Shown one piece after another: positions 28,331-37,040 of a DNA stretch of 64,000 nucleotides. Source of the DNA: Nonomuraea dietziae (lineage in GTDB: Bacteria > Actinomycetota > Actinomycetes > Streptosporangiales > Streptosporangiaceae); contig NZ_JACIBV010000001.1 in the NCBI RefSeq assembly GCF_014195505.1, positions 3,658,001 to 3,722,000 on the forward strand, given 5' to 3'. A program made the translations under genes and the position numbers. Positions within the stretch are counted from its first letter, which is position 1. Each line of letters starts with the position of its first letter. The notes below the pieces were generated by a model that ran no database searches, was not told the origin of the DNA, and saw only the letters and a list, made by a program, of their open reading frames with translations.

Positions 28331-28684
28331 CTAGATCGCCCCCCTGACGTGGCGCAGGGCGAAGTCGCCGCCGATCTGTTCGAGGGCGATCACGTCGACG
28401 CGGACGGAGTCGAAGCTTCGGGGCTGGGCGGCGAGCCATTTGGCGGCGAGCATGCGCAGGCGGGCCAGCTTGGCGGGGCGGACGGCCTCCAGGGCGGTGC
28501 CGTGGGTGCGGCCTGATCGGGTCTTGACCTCGACGACGATCAGCTTCTGGTCGTGCTCGGCGACCACGTCGATCTCGCCTTGGCGGCAGCGCCAGTTCCT
28601 GTCGAGGATCTGCATGCCTTCGGCACGCAGGTAGTCGACGGCGAGTTGCTCGCCCTGTTTGCCCAGCTCGTCTTTCGATGCCAT
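28331..28684 (-). CDS. yraN: YraN/UPF0102 family protein
   Basis: Protein of 117 residues with a restriction-endonuclease-like fold. The conserved core is LGKQGEQLAVDYL, WRCRQGEIDVVA and LIVVEVKTRSG, which carries the E/D...ExK pattern of the superfamily. Members sit next to rnhB and comM in many bacteria and are thought to act in DNA processing, but the role is unproven. The ATG at 28684 follows GGAGG. Its stop directly precedes the comM start. Confidence 0.93.
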   Translation of the reverse strand: MASKDELGKQGEQLAVDYLRAEGMQILDRNWRCRQGEIDVVAEHDQKLIVVEVKTRSGRTHGTALEAVRPAKLARLRMLAAKWLAAQPRSFDSVRVDVIALEQIGGDFALRHVRGAI

Positions 28685-28809
28685 GGGACCACCTCCGGGG
28701 CGCGAGTTTTCCGGAGAGCGCGGTGGAGCGATGGGGTCGAGCGGGGTTCTGTGGATAGAGGGCAGTGGAGGTCAATGAGCTGTGGATAACCGACACCCGT
28801 GACGGGGTC

Positions 28810-29530
28810 GACCGGCAGGGCAGGACCGGCAGGGCAGGACCGGCAGGGCAGGACGGAGAGAGGGACAGACTCTAGAGGCGCAGGGGCTGAGCCCAGGGTT
28901 GAGAGCCACACGCGGCCCACGGAGCAGGCCGAAGGGAGGGGCGAGCCACCGCGCTTGTAGAGCTGCAGATCAGGTGGAGCCGCAGAGCGTGCACCGCAAG
29001 AGGAGTAGACCAACAGCGGGCGGGGGTAAGCCGTGCAGGGTGAATCGGAGCCGCAGGACGACGAACCCGTAGAGCGAGACAGGCCACAGCGCGAGTGGAC
29101 CCACATCTCGGGCGGCCACGCAAGGCAGGTGAAGCCGCATCTCAGGCAAGACCGAGAAGCAGGCGGAACTCCGGACGGCACCGCAAGGCGAGGCGAGCAG
29201 ACCAACAGCACACGTGAGCCCCGCAAGGCGAGTCGGAGCCGCAGCTCGACGAACCCGTGCAGCAGGACAGGCCACACCGCGAGTGGACCCACATCTAGAA
29301 CGGCCGCGCAGGACAGGAGCCGCAGAGCGCAGAGGGCGTCGCCGGGTGGTGGATGGGAGCCGCCAGAAGGCGCACCCGTAGAGCGGGGTGGAGCCACCAA
29401 ATCGCGAGAGCGCGCCATACAGACCGGATGGGCGCCGCAGGGCACATGGAGCCGCAGTCGCGAGAGCGCGCCATGCAGACCGGATGGGCGCCGCAGGGCG
29501 AGGGGAGCCGCAGGGACGAGAGCGCACAAC
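28810..29530. repeat. Degenerate repeats between DUF2469 gene and yraN
   Basis: The 1.04-kb gap at 28685-29726 contains no credible gene. It has a 14-bp unit GGCAGGGCAGGACC three times (about 28814-28855). The phrase GGAGCCGCAG recurs irregularly (about 28977, 29047, 29235, 29317, 29449 and 29504). A 56-bp direct repeat (29403-29458 and 29459-29514) contains GCGAGAGCGCGCCAT and CAGACCGGATGGGCGCCGCA. A longer repeat of about 60 bp recurs 188 bp apart (near 29063 and 29251) and contains GCGAGTGGACCCACATCT. Confidence 0.82.
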
Positions 29531-29726
29531 CCAACCGGGGCGCGAGGCGAGTGGAGTCGCGGGGTGGGAAGAGCGGGTCTCCGTGTGAATGGTGGATGCC
29601 TGGGGCGCGACAGGACCGCTCCCTCGGAAGAGCGGCCTGCCGAGACGTCACATGGCGAAGAGCCGCAGCCCCGAAGCCGCCGAACCCAGGACGCCCCAGG
29701 TCACACCCCGGGCAGAGACCCGACGC

Positions 29727-30050
29727 TCACCCGGAGAACCCCTCCTTGGGCATCTCCAGGTCAGGCTTGGCCAGTTCCTCCACGTTCACATCCTTGAACG
29801 TCACCACCCGCACGTTCTTCACAAACCGTGCCGGCCTGTACATGTCCCACACCCACGCATCCTGCATCTTCACGTCGAAGAACACGTCCCCGTTCTCCGC
29901 CGTCCGCACGTCGAGATCCACCGAGTTCGTCAGGTAGAACCGTCGTTCCGTCTCGACGACGTACGTGAACAGCCCGACCACGTCACGGTATTCGCGGTAT
30001 AGCTGCAGCTCCATCTCGGTTTCGTACTTCTCGAGATCCTCTGCGCTCAT
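29727..30050 (-). CDS. DUF2469 family conserved actinobacterial protein
   Basis: Protein of 107 residues matching the DUF2469 family that sits beside rnhB in nearly all actinobacteria. It begins SAEDLEKYETEMELQLYREY and contains VVGLFTYVVETERRFYL and FVKNVRVVTFKDVNVEEL. It has no signal peptide or membrane segment and its function is unknown. The ATG at 30050 follows GGAGG with 6 nt spacing. It lies 18 bp downstream of rnhB on the same strand and is surely in that operon. Confidence 0.92.
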   Translation of the reverse strand: MSAEDLEKYETEMELQLYREYRDVVGLFTYVVETERRFYLTNSVDLDVRTAENGDVFFDVKMQDAWVWDMYRPARFVKNVRVVTFKDVNVEELAKPDLEMPKEGFSG

Positions 30051-30068
30051 CCCGGTCCTCCAGCCTGA

Positions 30069-30731
30069 TCAGGCAACTCCTGCCCCCACTCCATTCTCCC
30101 CCACGAAGGTCCGTGACACCGTCACGAAGGAGAAGCGGTGGTGCGGGCACGGCCCGTGCGCGCGCAACGCGCGCCGGTGGGCCGGAGTCACATACCCCTT
30201 GTGCTCGTCGAAGCCGTACTCGGGAAAGACCGAGGACAGCTCCGTCATCATCCTGTCCCGCGTCACCTTCGCCACGATGGACGCCGCGGCGACGCAGGCG
30301 GCGATCTGGTCTCCCTTCCACACGGCCAGCGACGGCGCCGGCAGTCCAGGCACCGGAAAGCCGTCGGTGAGGATGTACTCGGGAACGAACGACAACCGCG
30401 CCACGGCCCGCCGCATTCCCGCGATGTTGCACTTGTGCAGCCCTCGGGCGTCGATCTCGGTGGGCGGGATGACGACGACGCCGACCTCCGCCGACGCCAT
30501 GATCTGCTCGTGGAGCTCGGACCTGACGGCGGCCGTCAGCAGCTTGGAGTCGGCCAGCCCCTGGATCTCGCGCCTCAGCACGACCGCCGCGACCACGAGG
30601 GGTCCGGCGCAGGCGCCCCTGCCCGCCTCGTCGACTCCGGCGATCGGGGTGAGCCCCCTGCGCGCCAGCGCCCGCTCGTAGGCGTAGAGCCCGGAATCGC
30701 GCCGGACAACGCTAGGACGTGGTCGAAACAT
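30069..30731 (-). CDS. rnhB: Ribonuclease HII
   Basis: Enzyme of 220 residues that removes ribonucleotides from DNA and RNA primers. The catalytic start of the fold is AGVDEAGRGACAGPLV (D34, E35). Later motifs are DSKLL, VWKGDQIAACVAAASIVAKV and a C-terminal HxGY-type segment (DEHKGYVTPAH), consistent with the family. Downstream of two signal peptidase genes and upstream of the DUF2469 gene. Confidence 0.96.
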   Translation of the reverse strand: MFRPRPSVVRRDSGLYAYERALARRGLTPIAGVDEAGRGACAGPLVVAAVVLRREIQGLADSKLLTAAVRSELHEQIMASAEVGVVVIPPTEIDARGLHKCNIAGMRRAVARLSFVPEYILTDGFPVPGLPAPSLAVWKGDQIAACVAAASIVAKVTRDRMMTELSSVFPEYGFDEHKGYVTPAHRRALRAHGPCPHHRFSFVTVSRTFVGENGVGAGVA

Positions 30732-30761
30732 GACACAGGCAGCGTACGCCTCATCCGCGAC

Positions 30762-31331
30762 TCACCGCACCTTGTCGAAGATCTCCGGCCTCGACAGGAT
30801 CGTGGCGTGGGAGAACGGCCAGTAGATGGCCCACGCCCTGCCGATCACCTGCTCCTCGGAGATCCACTCGCCAGCCTCGCGCACGTGGCTCCTGGAGTCG
30901 ACCGAGGCCGAGCGATGGTCGCCCATCAACCAGAGCTTCCCGTCGGGCACGGTGTAGGAGAATTTCTCCCCCGAGGGGTAGTCGTCGGGGAACAGGTAGT
31001 TCTCGTCCAGCGCGATCCCGTTGACCGTGATGCGCTTCTTGGCGTCGCAACAGACGATCTTGTCGCCGCCGACCGCGATGACCCGTTTGATGGTGTCCTC
31101 GTTGTTCCAGCCCTTGAACACCACGATGTCGCCGCGCTCGCTGGCGCCGTGCAGCTTGTTGACGCTCACCCTGTCGCCGATGCGGAGGGTGTTCTCCATC
31201 GACTCCGAGGGGATGGAGAAGGACCTGACGACGAAGGCCTGTAGCAGTAGCGCCACACCCACGCCCAGCGCGATCAGGAAGAACGTCTCCTTGAGCCCGC
31301 CTTTGCGCTTCTTGCTCTCTTCAACTGCCAT
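30762..31331 (-). CDS. lepB: Signal peptidase I, second copy
   Basis: Membrane-anchored leader peptidase of 189 residues that cleaves secreted preproteins. One N-terminal membrane helix (about 14-36) is followed by box B SIPSESMEN with the nucleophile S44, box D IKRVIAVGGD with the general base K82, and box E MGDHRSASVDSR. Start ATG at 31331; no clear ribosome site, and it is only 10 bp from the stop of the first copy, so translation may be coupled. Unlike its neighbour it lacks a C-terminal membrane helix. Confidence 0.94.
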   Translation of the reverse strand: MAVEESKKRKGGLKETFFLIALGVGVALLLQAFVVRSFSIPSESMENTLRIGDRVSVNKLHGASERGDIVVFKGWNNEDTIKRVIAVGGDKIVCCDAKKRITVNGIALDENYLFPDDYPSGEKFSYTVPDGKLWLMGDHRSASVDSRSHVREAGEWISEEQVIGRAWAIYWPFSHATILSRPEIFDKVR

Positions 31332-31341
31332 GGGGGTACGG

Positions 31342-32133
31342 CTACCGCCTCGCAAGCCAGCGTCGACGCAGCCACACCAGCGGCAGGGCACCGGCGAACC
31401 CGGCCATGGCCGGAGCCGCCCCTGCCAGAGCGGCGGCGGGCTGCGCGAACGTCTCGGGGATGGACAGGGTCGTGGCCCGGGAGAAGGGCCAGACGATGAG
31501 GAAGGCGCGGCCGATGACCTGGTCGACAGGGATCGTGCCGCCTCCGGGGTCGGAGGTGTGCTCGCGGGAGTCGAGCGACACCTGCCGGTGGTCGCCCATG
31601 ACCCAGAGCCGTCCCTGCGGCACCTTGGCCGCGAAGTAGGTCTGGGAGGGCACATTGCCAGGATAGAGGTAAGACGATTCGTCCAGTGCTGTCCCGTTGA
31701 CCGTCACGCGTCCCTTGGCGTCGCAGCACTTGACGGTGTCGCCGCCGACTCCGATGACGCGCTTGATGTAGTCCTTCTCGCCGGGCACCACGCCGAAGGC
31801 GGTGCCAACCCAGCGGAAGAAGGCGGCGATGGGGTTGGCGGACTCCTCGGAGGGGACCCTCTCGTCCCACGAGTCGGTGCCCGAGAAGACGACGACGTCG
31901 CCGCGCTCGACATCACGCGTGTGATAGACGAGCTTGTTGACCAGCACCCTGTCGTTGGTCAGCAGGGTGTTCTCCATGGACTCGGACGGAATGTAGAACG
32001 CCTGGAGCACGAAGGTCTTCACGACCAGGGCCAGCAGCAGGGCCAGGACCACGAGCACGGGCAGTTCTTTCCAGAACGACCCTTTCCTCCTGGCAGCCGC
32101 CACGTCCACCTTGTCCTGGCTCTCGCTTTTCAT
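31342..32133 (-). CDS. lepB: Signal peptidase I, first copy with C-terminal membrane anchor
   Basis: Leader peptidase of 263 residues. Membrane helix about 24-45, catalytic S52 in YIPSESMEN, general base K124 in IKRVIGVGGD, and MGDHRQVSLDSREH. A second hydrophobic segment near the C terminus (about 230-255) is followed by a basic tail WLRRRWLARR, the two-anchor layout also seen in Streptomyces signal peptidases. An insertion between the catalytic Ser and Lys (about 85-118) is absent from the second copy. The ATG at 32133 is chosen; the upstream frame has no support. Confidence 0.94.
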   Translation of the reverse strand: MKSESQDKVDVAAARRKGSFWKELPVLVVLALLLALVVKTFVLQAFYIPSESMENTLLTNDRVLVNKLVYHTRDVERGDVVVFSGTDSWDERVPSEESANPIAAFFRWVGTAFGVVPGEKDYIKRVIGVGGDTVKCCDAKGRVTVNGTALDESSYLYPGNVPSQTYFAAKVPQGRLWVMGDHRQVSLDSREHTSDPGGGTIPVDQVIGRAFLIVWPFSRATTLSIPETFAQPAAALAGAAPAMAGFAGALPLVWLRRRWLARR

Positions 32134-32226
32134 CGCTGACGAGCCTAGATGAAGGCCCTGCTCGAGGGAGGGTACACGTGTCCCAGCGGCGCTCCACATA
32201 AAGGAAATGTCCCTGCAAAGCCAAAA

Positions 32227-32254
32227 GACCCCGTGACCTGCGGGTCACGGGGTC
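32227..32254 (-). terminator. Rho-independent terminator of rplS
   Basis: A perfect 12-bp stem GACCCCGTGACC (32227-32238) pairs with GGTCACGGGGTC (32243-32254) around a 4-nt loop. On the minus strand it is followed by TTTTGG. It sits 15 bp past the rplS stop and separates the rpsP-rplS operon from the signal peptidase genes. Confidence 0.9.
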
Positions 32255-32268
32255 GTTCGGTGGAAGCC

Positions 32269-32634
32269 TTACTTGCCGGCGGGCAGCGCCTCGCGCTTCT
32301 CGCGGATCCGGGCGGCCTTGCCGCGCAGGTCACGCATGTAGTAGAGCTTGGCGCGACGGACGTCACCGCGGGTCAGCAGCGCGATCTTCTCGATGACCGG
32401 GCTGTGGACGGGGAAGGTGCGCTCGACGCCGACACCGTAGCTGACCTTGCGGACCGTGAAGGTCTCGCGGGCGCCACTGCCCTGGCGGCGGAGCACGAAG
32501 CCCTTGAAGACCTGGACGCGGGAGCGGCTGCCTTCGACGACTCGGACGTGCACCTCGAGCGTGTCACCGGGACGGAAGCCCGGGACGTCGCTGCGAAGGG
32601 TGGCCTTCTCGAGCTCCTGGATCTTCGTGTGCAT
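32269..32634 (-). CDS. rplS: 50S ribosomal protein L19
   Basis: Protein of 121 residues at the 30S-50S interface. Full family length, with [31 protein letters not shown] and the C-terminal [18 protein letters not shown]. It is the last gene of the rpsP-khpA-rimM-trmD-rplS group and is followed by a strong terminator. Confidence 0.97.
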   Translation of the reverse strand: MHTKIQELEKATLRSDVPGFRPGDTLEVHVRVVEGSRSRVQVFKGFVLRRQGSGARETFTVRKVSYGVGVERTFPVHSPVIEKIALLTRGDVRRAKLYYMRDLRGKAARIREKREALPAGK

Positions 32635-32761
32635 GAGAGCGTATCCTCAACGTTTAGCGAGCATGCGGAGGTCCACCCGGCAGCGCCTTGACGCCGCGAC
32701 GAGGGGGACACGCCTGCTGGTTTGGATGAATCAGGTGGCCTACGACGGGCACACCAGCGAT

Positions 32762-33535
32762 TCAGTCTGCCATATCTTCCGGCTCAGCGCGAAACGAGAG
32801 CAGCAGCTCCCTGTCACGCTTGTCAAGAGCCGAGGCGTCGAGCGCCTCGACCAGATCGGGCCGGTTCTTCATGGTACGGCGCAGCGCCTCGTCCCTGCGC
32901 CACCTCGCCACCTTGCCGTGGTGTCCCGACAGCAACACCTCGGGCACCTCGCGCCCTCTCCATACCGGCGGCTTGGTGTAGACGGGCCCCTCGAGCAGGT
33001 TCTGCATCGCTCCTGGCGCGAAGGAGTCGTCGACGGCCGAGTGGGCGTTGCCGAGCACGCCGGGCAGCAGGCGGCCGATCGCCTCGACCATCACCAGGAC
33101 CGCCACCTCGCCGCCGGCCAGGACGTAGTCGCCGATGCTGACCTCGTCGACGCGCATGCGCGTGCCGTACTCGTCCATGACGCGGGAGTCGATGCCCTCG
33201 TAGCGGCCGCAGCAGAACAGCAGCCACGGCTCCTGGGCCAGCTCCTGGGCCAGGCCCTGGGTGAAGGGGCGGCCGCTGGGGGTCGGGACGATCATGCGGG
33301 GCGTACCGCCCTCGGTGATCTCGTCGATGGCCGCGCCCCAGATCTCGGGCTTCATGACCATGCCGGGGCCGCCGCCGTACGGGGTGTCGTCGACGGTCTT
33401 GTGCACGTCGCGCGCCCAGTCGCGCAGCTGGTGGAGCCGCACGTCGAGGGTGCCGCGCTCGCGCGCCTTGCCGATCAGTGACACGTCGAGCGGCGAGAAG
33501 TACTCGGGGAAGATCGAGATGATGTCGAGCCTCAT
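32762..33535 (-). CDS. trmD: tRNA (guanine37-N1)-methyltransferase
   Basis: SPOUT-class enzyme of 257 residues making m1G37 to prevent frameshifting. Motifs include [10 protein letters not shown] at the start, [16 protein letters not shown], the SAM-binding [12 protein letters not shown], and the knot segment [11 protein letters not shown]. The ATG at 33535 overlaps the rimM stop (ATGA), so translation is coupled. Confidence 0.97.
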   Translation of the reverse strand: MRLDIISIFPEYFSPLDVSLIGKARERGTLDVRLHQLRDWARDVHKTVDDTPYGGGPGMVMKPEIWGAAIDEITEGGTPRMIVPTPSGRPFTQGLAQELAQEPWLLFCCGRYEGIDSRVMDEYGTRMRVDEVSIGDYVLAGGEVAVLVMVEAIGRLLPGVLGNAHSAVDDSFAPGAMQNLLEGPVYTKPPVWRGREVPEVLLSGHHGKVARWRRDEALRRTMKNRPDLVEALDASALDKRDRELLLSFRAEPEDMAD

Positions 33536-34026
33536 GACAGCAGGCCCTCGGGCGGATCGACCACCAGCTTGCCGCCTGCCACGTCGACTTCGGGCACCAG
33601 CGCCTTGACGAACGGGATGAGCGCGTCGTCCTCGCCGGCGCGTCCGACCACCAGAAGGTCCTGGCCGTGGTGGAGCACGTCGGTGACCTCGCCCACCGGC
33701 TCCCCCTGGACGGTGACCACGGCCAGCCCGATCAGCTGGTGGTCGTGGAACTCGTCGGGGTCGTCGGAGGGTGGCAGGTCCTCGGAGTCGATGACCAGCA
33801 GCGTGTCGCGCAGCTCCTCGGCCGCCTCCCTGGACAGCACGCCCTCGAAGCGCACCAGCAGCACGCCCTTGTTCCAGCGGTGGCCCTCGACCGTCAACGG
33901 GCCGCGCGCGCTGTCGAGCGTCGCGCCCGCGGCGAAGCGCAGGCTCGGCTCGTCGGTGCGGACCTCGACGGTCACCTCGCCGCGCACTCCATGCGGACGG
34001 CCGATCCTGCCGACGACTAGCTGCAC
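33532..34026 (-). CDS. rimM: 16S rRNA processing protein RimM
   Basis: Ribosome maturation factor of 164 residues for the 30S head. It has the N-terminal RimM domain ([19 protein letters not shown]) and the C-terminal PRC-barrel ([10 protein letters not shown], then [15 protein letters not shown]). The GTG at 34026 is chosen because GGAGG lies 5 nt upstream; the longer frame to 34086 would place that ribosome site inside the gene. Overlaps trmD. Confidence 0.95.
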   Translation of the reverse strand: MQLVVGRIGRPHGVRGEVTVEVRTDEPSLRFAAGATLDSARGPLTVEGHRWNKGVLLVRFEGVLSREAAEELRDTLLVIDSEDLPPSDDPDEFHDHQLIGLAVVTVQGEPVGEVTDVLHHGQDLLVVGRAGEDDALIPFVKALVPEVDVAGGKLVVDPPEGLLS

Positions 34027-34095
34027 CTGATCCTCCACGGATACGAAAAGCAGCCCCCACCGGACCGAGCCGATGGGGGCGCCCAAAACTGCCTT

Positions 34096-34341
34096 CTAGC
34101 GGACGGCCTCGTCCAGGTCGAGCAGGTCGACCCGTACGTACTTGCCGTCGGACAGGGCGTTGATCACTGTGCGCAACGCCTTGGCCGTGCGACCGCCGCG
34201 ACCGATGACCTTACCGAGGTCCTCGGGGTGGACCCGGACCTCGAGGACGCGCCCGCTGCGAATGCGGCGTGCGCGGACCCGGACATCGTCGGGATTCTCG
34301 ACGATGCCCTTGACGAGGTGCTCAAGGGCCTCCTCGAGCAT
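34096..34341 (-). CDS. khpA: KH-domain RNA-binding protein (KhpA/YlqC type)
   Basis: Protein of 81 residues carrying a single KH domain. It starts [20 protein letters not shown] and has the GxxG loop in [18 protein letters not shown]. It is found between rpsP and rimM across Firmicutes and Actinobacteria and is thought to assist RNA or ribosome maturation. The ATG at 34341 lies 1 bp past the rpsP stop, so it is translationally coupled. Confidence 0.95.
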   Translation of the reverse strand: MLEEALEHLVKGIVENPDDVRVRARRIRSGRVLEVRVHPEDLGKVIGRGGRTAKALRTVINALSDGKYVRVDLLDLDEAVR

Positions 34342-34342
34342 G

Positions 34343-34804
34343 TCAGGCCTCGGCCGGAGTCTCGGCGGGGGCCTCGGCGGGGGCCTCAGCGGCGGGCTCC
34401 GCGGCCTCTTCCTTCTTCTTGGCCTTCTTCGGCGTGGTGGCGGTCGTGCCGGTGTCGCCACCGGACAGCGACTCCTTGGCCGCGGCCTCGTAGATGGCGT
34501 GACGGTCGGGCTTGGGCTCGGCGACCTTCAGCGGCTCAGGGGCGGCCTCGCCCTTGAACTTCTGCCAGTCGCCGGTGAGCTTGAGCAGCTTGAGGACCGG
34601 CTCGGTCGGCTGCGCGCCGACACCCAGCCAGTAAGCGGCGCGCTCAGCGTCGATCTTGATGAAGGAGGGGTTCTCCTTCGGGTGGTACAGACCGATCTCC
34701 TCGATCGCCCTGCCGTCACGCTTGGTGCGGCTGTCGGCGACGACGATGCGGTACTGCGGGTTGCGGATCATGCCGAGCCGCTTGAGCTTGATCTTGACTG
34801 CCAC
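34343..34804 (-). CDS. rpsP: 30S ribosomal protein S16
   Basis: Protein of 153 residues. The S16 body (about 1-85) starts [20 protein letters not shown] and includes [20 protein letters not shown]. The remaining Ala/Glu/Lys-rich tail of about 65 residues is typical of actinobacterial S16. The GTG at 34804 has AGGAGAG 9 nt upstream. First gene of the operon ending at the rplS terminator. Confidence 0.97.
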   Translation of the reverse strand: MAVKIKLKRLGMIRNPQYRIVVADSRTKRDGRAIEEIGLYHPKENPSFIKIDAERAAYWLGVGAQPTEPVLKLLKLTGDWQKFKGEAAPEPLKVAEPKPDRHAIYEAAAKESLSGGDTGTTATTPKKAKKKEEAAEPAAEAPAEAPAETPAEA

Positions 34805-35330
34805 TGGTGTGGTCTCTCCTGCATTAGAGCGTGGGTGAACCTCGCCTCGCCGAGTGGGGCACGACAAGGCACCGGTTCGAGGGACAGGCGTGGCCGGCGG
34901 GAGGTGAGAGGGCACCCACCTGGTCACGGTGTTCCAACATGTCATTGTGCCAGACCATTGGTACTGCCTTCGACCGGCTACGACAGGTCACCGCAAAGTC
35001 TCGGCCATCCCGGCGCTCTCGCCTGACCGGACCACCCAGGACGACTCCTCCGACCCTGCCCCCACACCCCGGGAGAAGCCGTCGCCAGGAGGCGCCCCTG
35101 ACGCATCACCTGCCGCCCCGCCGTCCAGGACGGCGGAGAAACGGCCGCGTACAGAACGGCAGGGCTGACGGCTCCACAAGGCCGTGGGGAAACGACCGCA
35201 CGTGACGGCGGACGGACGGCCGCGCAGGACGGTGGAGAAACAGCCGTGCGACGGCGCGGACAGACGGCCGTAGACGAGGGTGCGGGAAGACGGACGGCCG
35301 TGCGGCGGGGCAGCCCGCCGCACGGCCGTC
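34805..35330. repeat. Gap between ffh group and rpsP, with ~50-bp degenerate repeats
   Basis: The part nearest rpsP (34805-35120) shows no gene or clear repeat. From about 35128 a 50-bp degenerate unit, GGACGG(C/T)GGAGAAAC-GCCG, recurs at 35128, 35178 and 35228. A last variant merges into the terminator hairpin at 35293-35330. The short ORFs here are all low-complexity. The promoter of the rpsP operon must lie in the first part but is not obvious. Confidence 0.65.
35293..35330 (-). terminator. Perfect 17-bp hairpin after the ffh transcript
   Basis: GACGGCCGTGCGGCGGG (35293-35309) pairs perfectly with CCCGCCGCACGGCCGTC (35314-35330) around the loop GCAG. It begins immediately after the stop of the small ORF downstream of ffh. 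There is no U-tract, as is common in high-GC actinobacteria. A strong intrinsic-terminator candidate. Confidence 0.8.
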
Positions 35331-35429
35331 TCAGGTCCGCGGTCCGACGCCGAGCGCCTGCAGCGCCGTGAGGACGGCGATCGCGAGCACGAGGACCGCG
35401 ATGATCAGGCGCGTGCGCTTGCCGGACAT
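35331..35429 (-). CDS. Small membrane peptide coupled to ffh (32 residues)
   Basis: An ORF of 32 codons starting MSGKRTRLIIAVLVLAI and ending ALQALGVGPRT. It has a basic N terminus and one hydrophobic segment (about 8-26), so it would be a single-pass membrane peptide. Its ATG overlaps the ffh stop as TGATG, which implies translational coupling, and a perfect terminator hairpin follows its stop directly. I do not recognise a family. Placement directly behind the gene for the SRP GTPase invites a link to membrane targeting, but that is speculation. Confidence 0.55.
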   Translation of the reverse strand: MSGKRTRLIIAVLVLAIAVLTALQALGVGPRT

Positions 35430-36985
35430 CACTGCTGGCCGGGAAGCTTCAGCTTGGAGGGGTCGAAGCCGGGCGGCAGCTCCATCCCCTTGGGCAGCTT
35501 GCCGCCGAGCCCGCCCAGGTTGCCCAGCGCGCCGCCCTTGGCGGGGGCCGCCTCCTCAGGAGTGGCTGGGCCCTTGCCGAGCGCGGCCTTGCGCGGGTCG
35601 CCGCTCACGCGACGCCCCTTCTTGGTCTTCTTCTGCGCGGCCTTGGCGGCCTTCCTGCCGCCAGGCATCCCGGGGATGCCCATGCCGCCCGCCATCCGCT
35701 TCATCATCTTCTGCGCCTCGAAGAAGCGGGTGACCAGGTTGTTGACGGCGGTGACCGACACGCCGGCGCCGTTGGCGATGCGCGAGCGCCGCGATCCGTT
35801 GATGATCTTCGGGTCCTGCCGCTCGCCCGGCGTCATCGAGCGGATGATCGCCGCGATGCGGTCGAGGTCGCGGTCGTCGATGGAGTTGATCTGGTCGCGC
35901 ATCTGCCCCATGCCGGGCATCATGCCGAGCAGGTTCTTGATGGGCCCCATCTTCTGGACCATCTGCATCTGCTCGAGGAAGTCCTCGAGCGTGAAGTTCT
36001 CGCCCGAGGTCAGCTTGCCCGCCATCTTGGCGGCCTGGTCCTCGTCGAAGGTCTTCTGCGCCTGCTCGATCAGGGTGAGGATGTCACCCATGTCGAGGAT
36101 GCGGGAGGCCATCCGGTCGGGGTGGAAGGCGTCGAAGTCCTCGAGCTTCTCACCGGTCGAGGCGAACATGATCGGCCTGCCGGTGATGTGCCGCACCGAC
36201 AGCGCGGCGCCGCCCCTGGCGTCGCCGTCGAGCTTGGTGAGCACGACGCCGTCGAAGCCGACGCCCTCCATGAAGGCCTGCGCGGTGGTGACCGCGTCCT
36301 GACCGATCATGGCGTCGACGACGAACAGGACCTCGTCTGGCGAGACCGCGTCGCGGATGTCGGCGGCCTGCTTCATCAGCTCCTGGTCGATGCCCAGGCG
36401 GCCGGCGGTGTCGATGATGACGATGTCGTGCTGCTGGCGCCTGGCCTGCTCGATGGACTCGCGCGCGACCTCCACGGGGTCGCCGACGCCGTTGCCGGGC
36501 GAGGGCGCGAACACCGCGACCTGGGCGCGCTCGCCCACGACCTGCAGCTGCGTCACCGCGTTGGGGCGCTGCAGGTCGGCGGCGACCAGCATGGGCGCGT
36601 GGCCCTGGTCGCGCAGCCACTTGGCCAGCTTGCCCGCCAGAGTCGTCTTACCCGCGCCCTGCAGACCGGCCAGCATGATGACCGTGGGCGGCGTCTTGGC
36701 GTAGCGGAGCCTGCGGGTCTCCCCGCCCAGGATGCCGATCAGCTCGTCGTTGACGATCTTGACGACCTGCTGGGCGGGGTTGAGCGCCTGAGAGACCTCG
36801 ACGCCGCGCGCCCGCTCCTTGACCTGGGCGACGAACGCCTTGACCACAGGCAGCGCGACGTCGGCCTCGAGCAGCGCGATGCGGATCTCGCGGCACGTGG
36901 CGTCGATGTCGGCGTCGGACAGCCGACCCTTGGATCGGAGGGAGGAGAAGACCGATGTCAGCCGGTCGGAAAGCGTCTCGAACAC
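35429..36985 (-). CDS. ffh: Signal recognition particle protein Ffh
   Basis: SRP54-type GTPase of 518 residues that delivers nascent membrane proteins to FtsY and the translocon. N domain about 1-85, then the G domain with the P-loop GLQGAGKTT, DTAGRLGIDQELM and TKLDGDARGG, and a methionine-rich M domain (about 320-440) with QMQMVQKMGPIKNLLGMMPG and SRRSRIANGAG. A Gly/Pro/Lys-rich C-terminal tail follows. Start ATG at 36985. Confidence 0.97.
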   Translation of the reverse strand: MFETLSDRLTSVFSSLRSKGRLSDADIDATCREIRIALLEADVALPVVKAFVAQVKERARGVEVSQALNPAQQVVKIVNDELIGILGGETRRLRYAKTPPTVIMLAGLQGAGKTTLAGKLAKWLRDQGHAPMLVAADLQRPNAVTQLQVVGERAQVAVFAPSPGNGVGDPVEVARESIEQARRQQHDIVIIDTAGRLGIDQELMKQAADIRDAVSPDEVLFVVDAMIGQDAVTTAQAFMEGVGFDGVVLTKLDGDARGGAALSVRHITGRPIMFASTGEKLEDFDAFHPDRMASRILDMGDILTLIEQAQKTFDEDQAAKMAGKLTSGENFTLEDFLEQMQMVQKMGPIKNLLGMMPGMGQMRDQINSIDDRDLDRIAAIIRSMTPGERQDPKIINGSRRSRIANGAGVSVTAVNNLVTRFFEAQKMMKRMAGGMGIPGMPGGRKAAKAAQKKTKKGRRVSGDPRKAALGKGPATPEEAAPAKGGALGNLGGLGGKLPKGMELPPGFDPSKLKLPGQQ

Positions 36986-37040
36986 GTGGTTGGCCAGTCC
37001 TCGAAGCGAATATGCGTGGTCTTGCGACTCAGCCTAACCG

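Noticed and set aside
28540..29529. Minus-strand open frame of 329 codons fused to the start of yraN
   Set aside because: The upstream part translates the repeat array. yraN has its own GGAGG site and ATG at 28684, and the overlap is in a different frame.
32149..32268. Riboswitch or leader in the rplS-lepB gap
   Set aside because: Only the rplS terminator hairpin is convincing. The rest shows no conserved riboswitch core that I can recognise.
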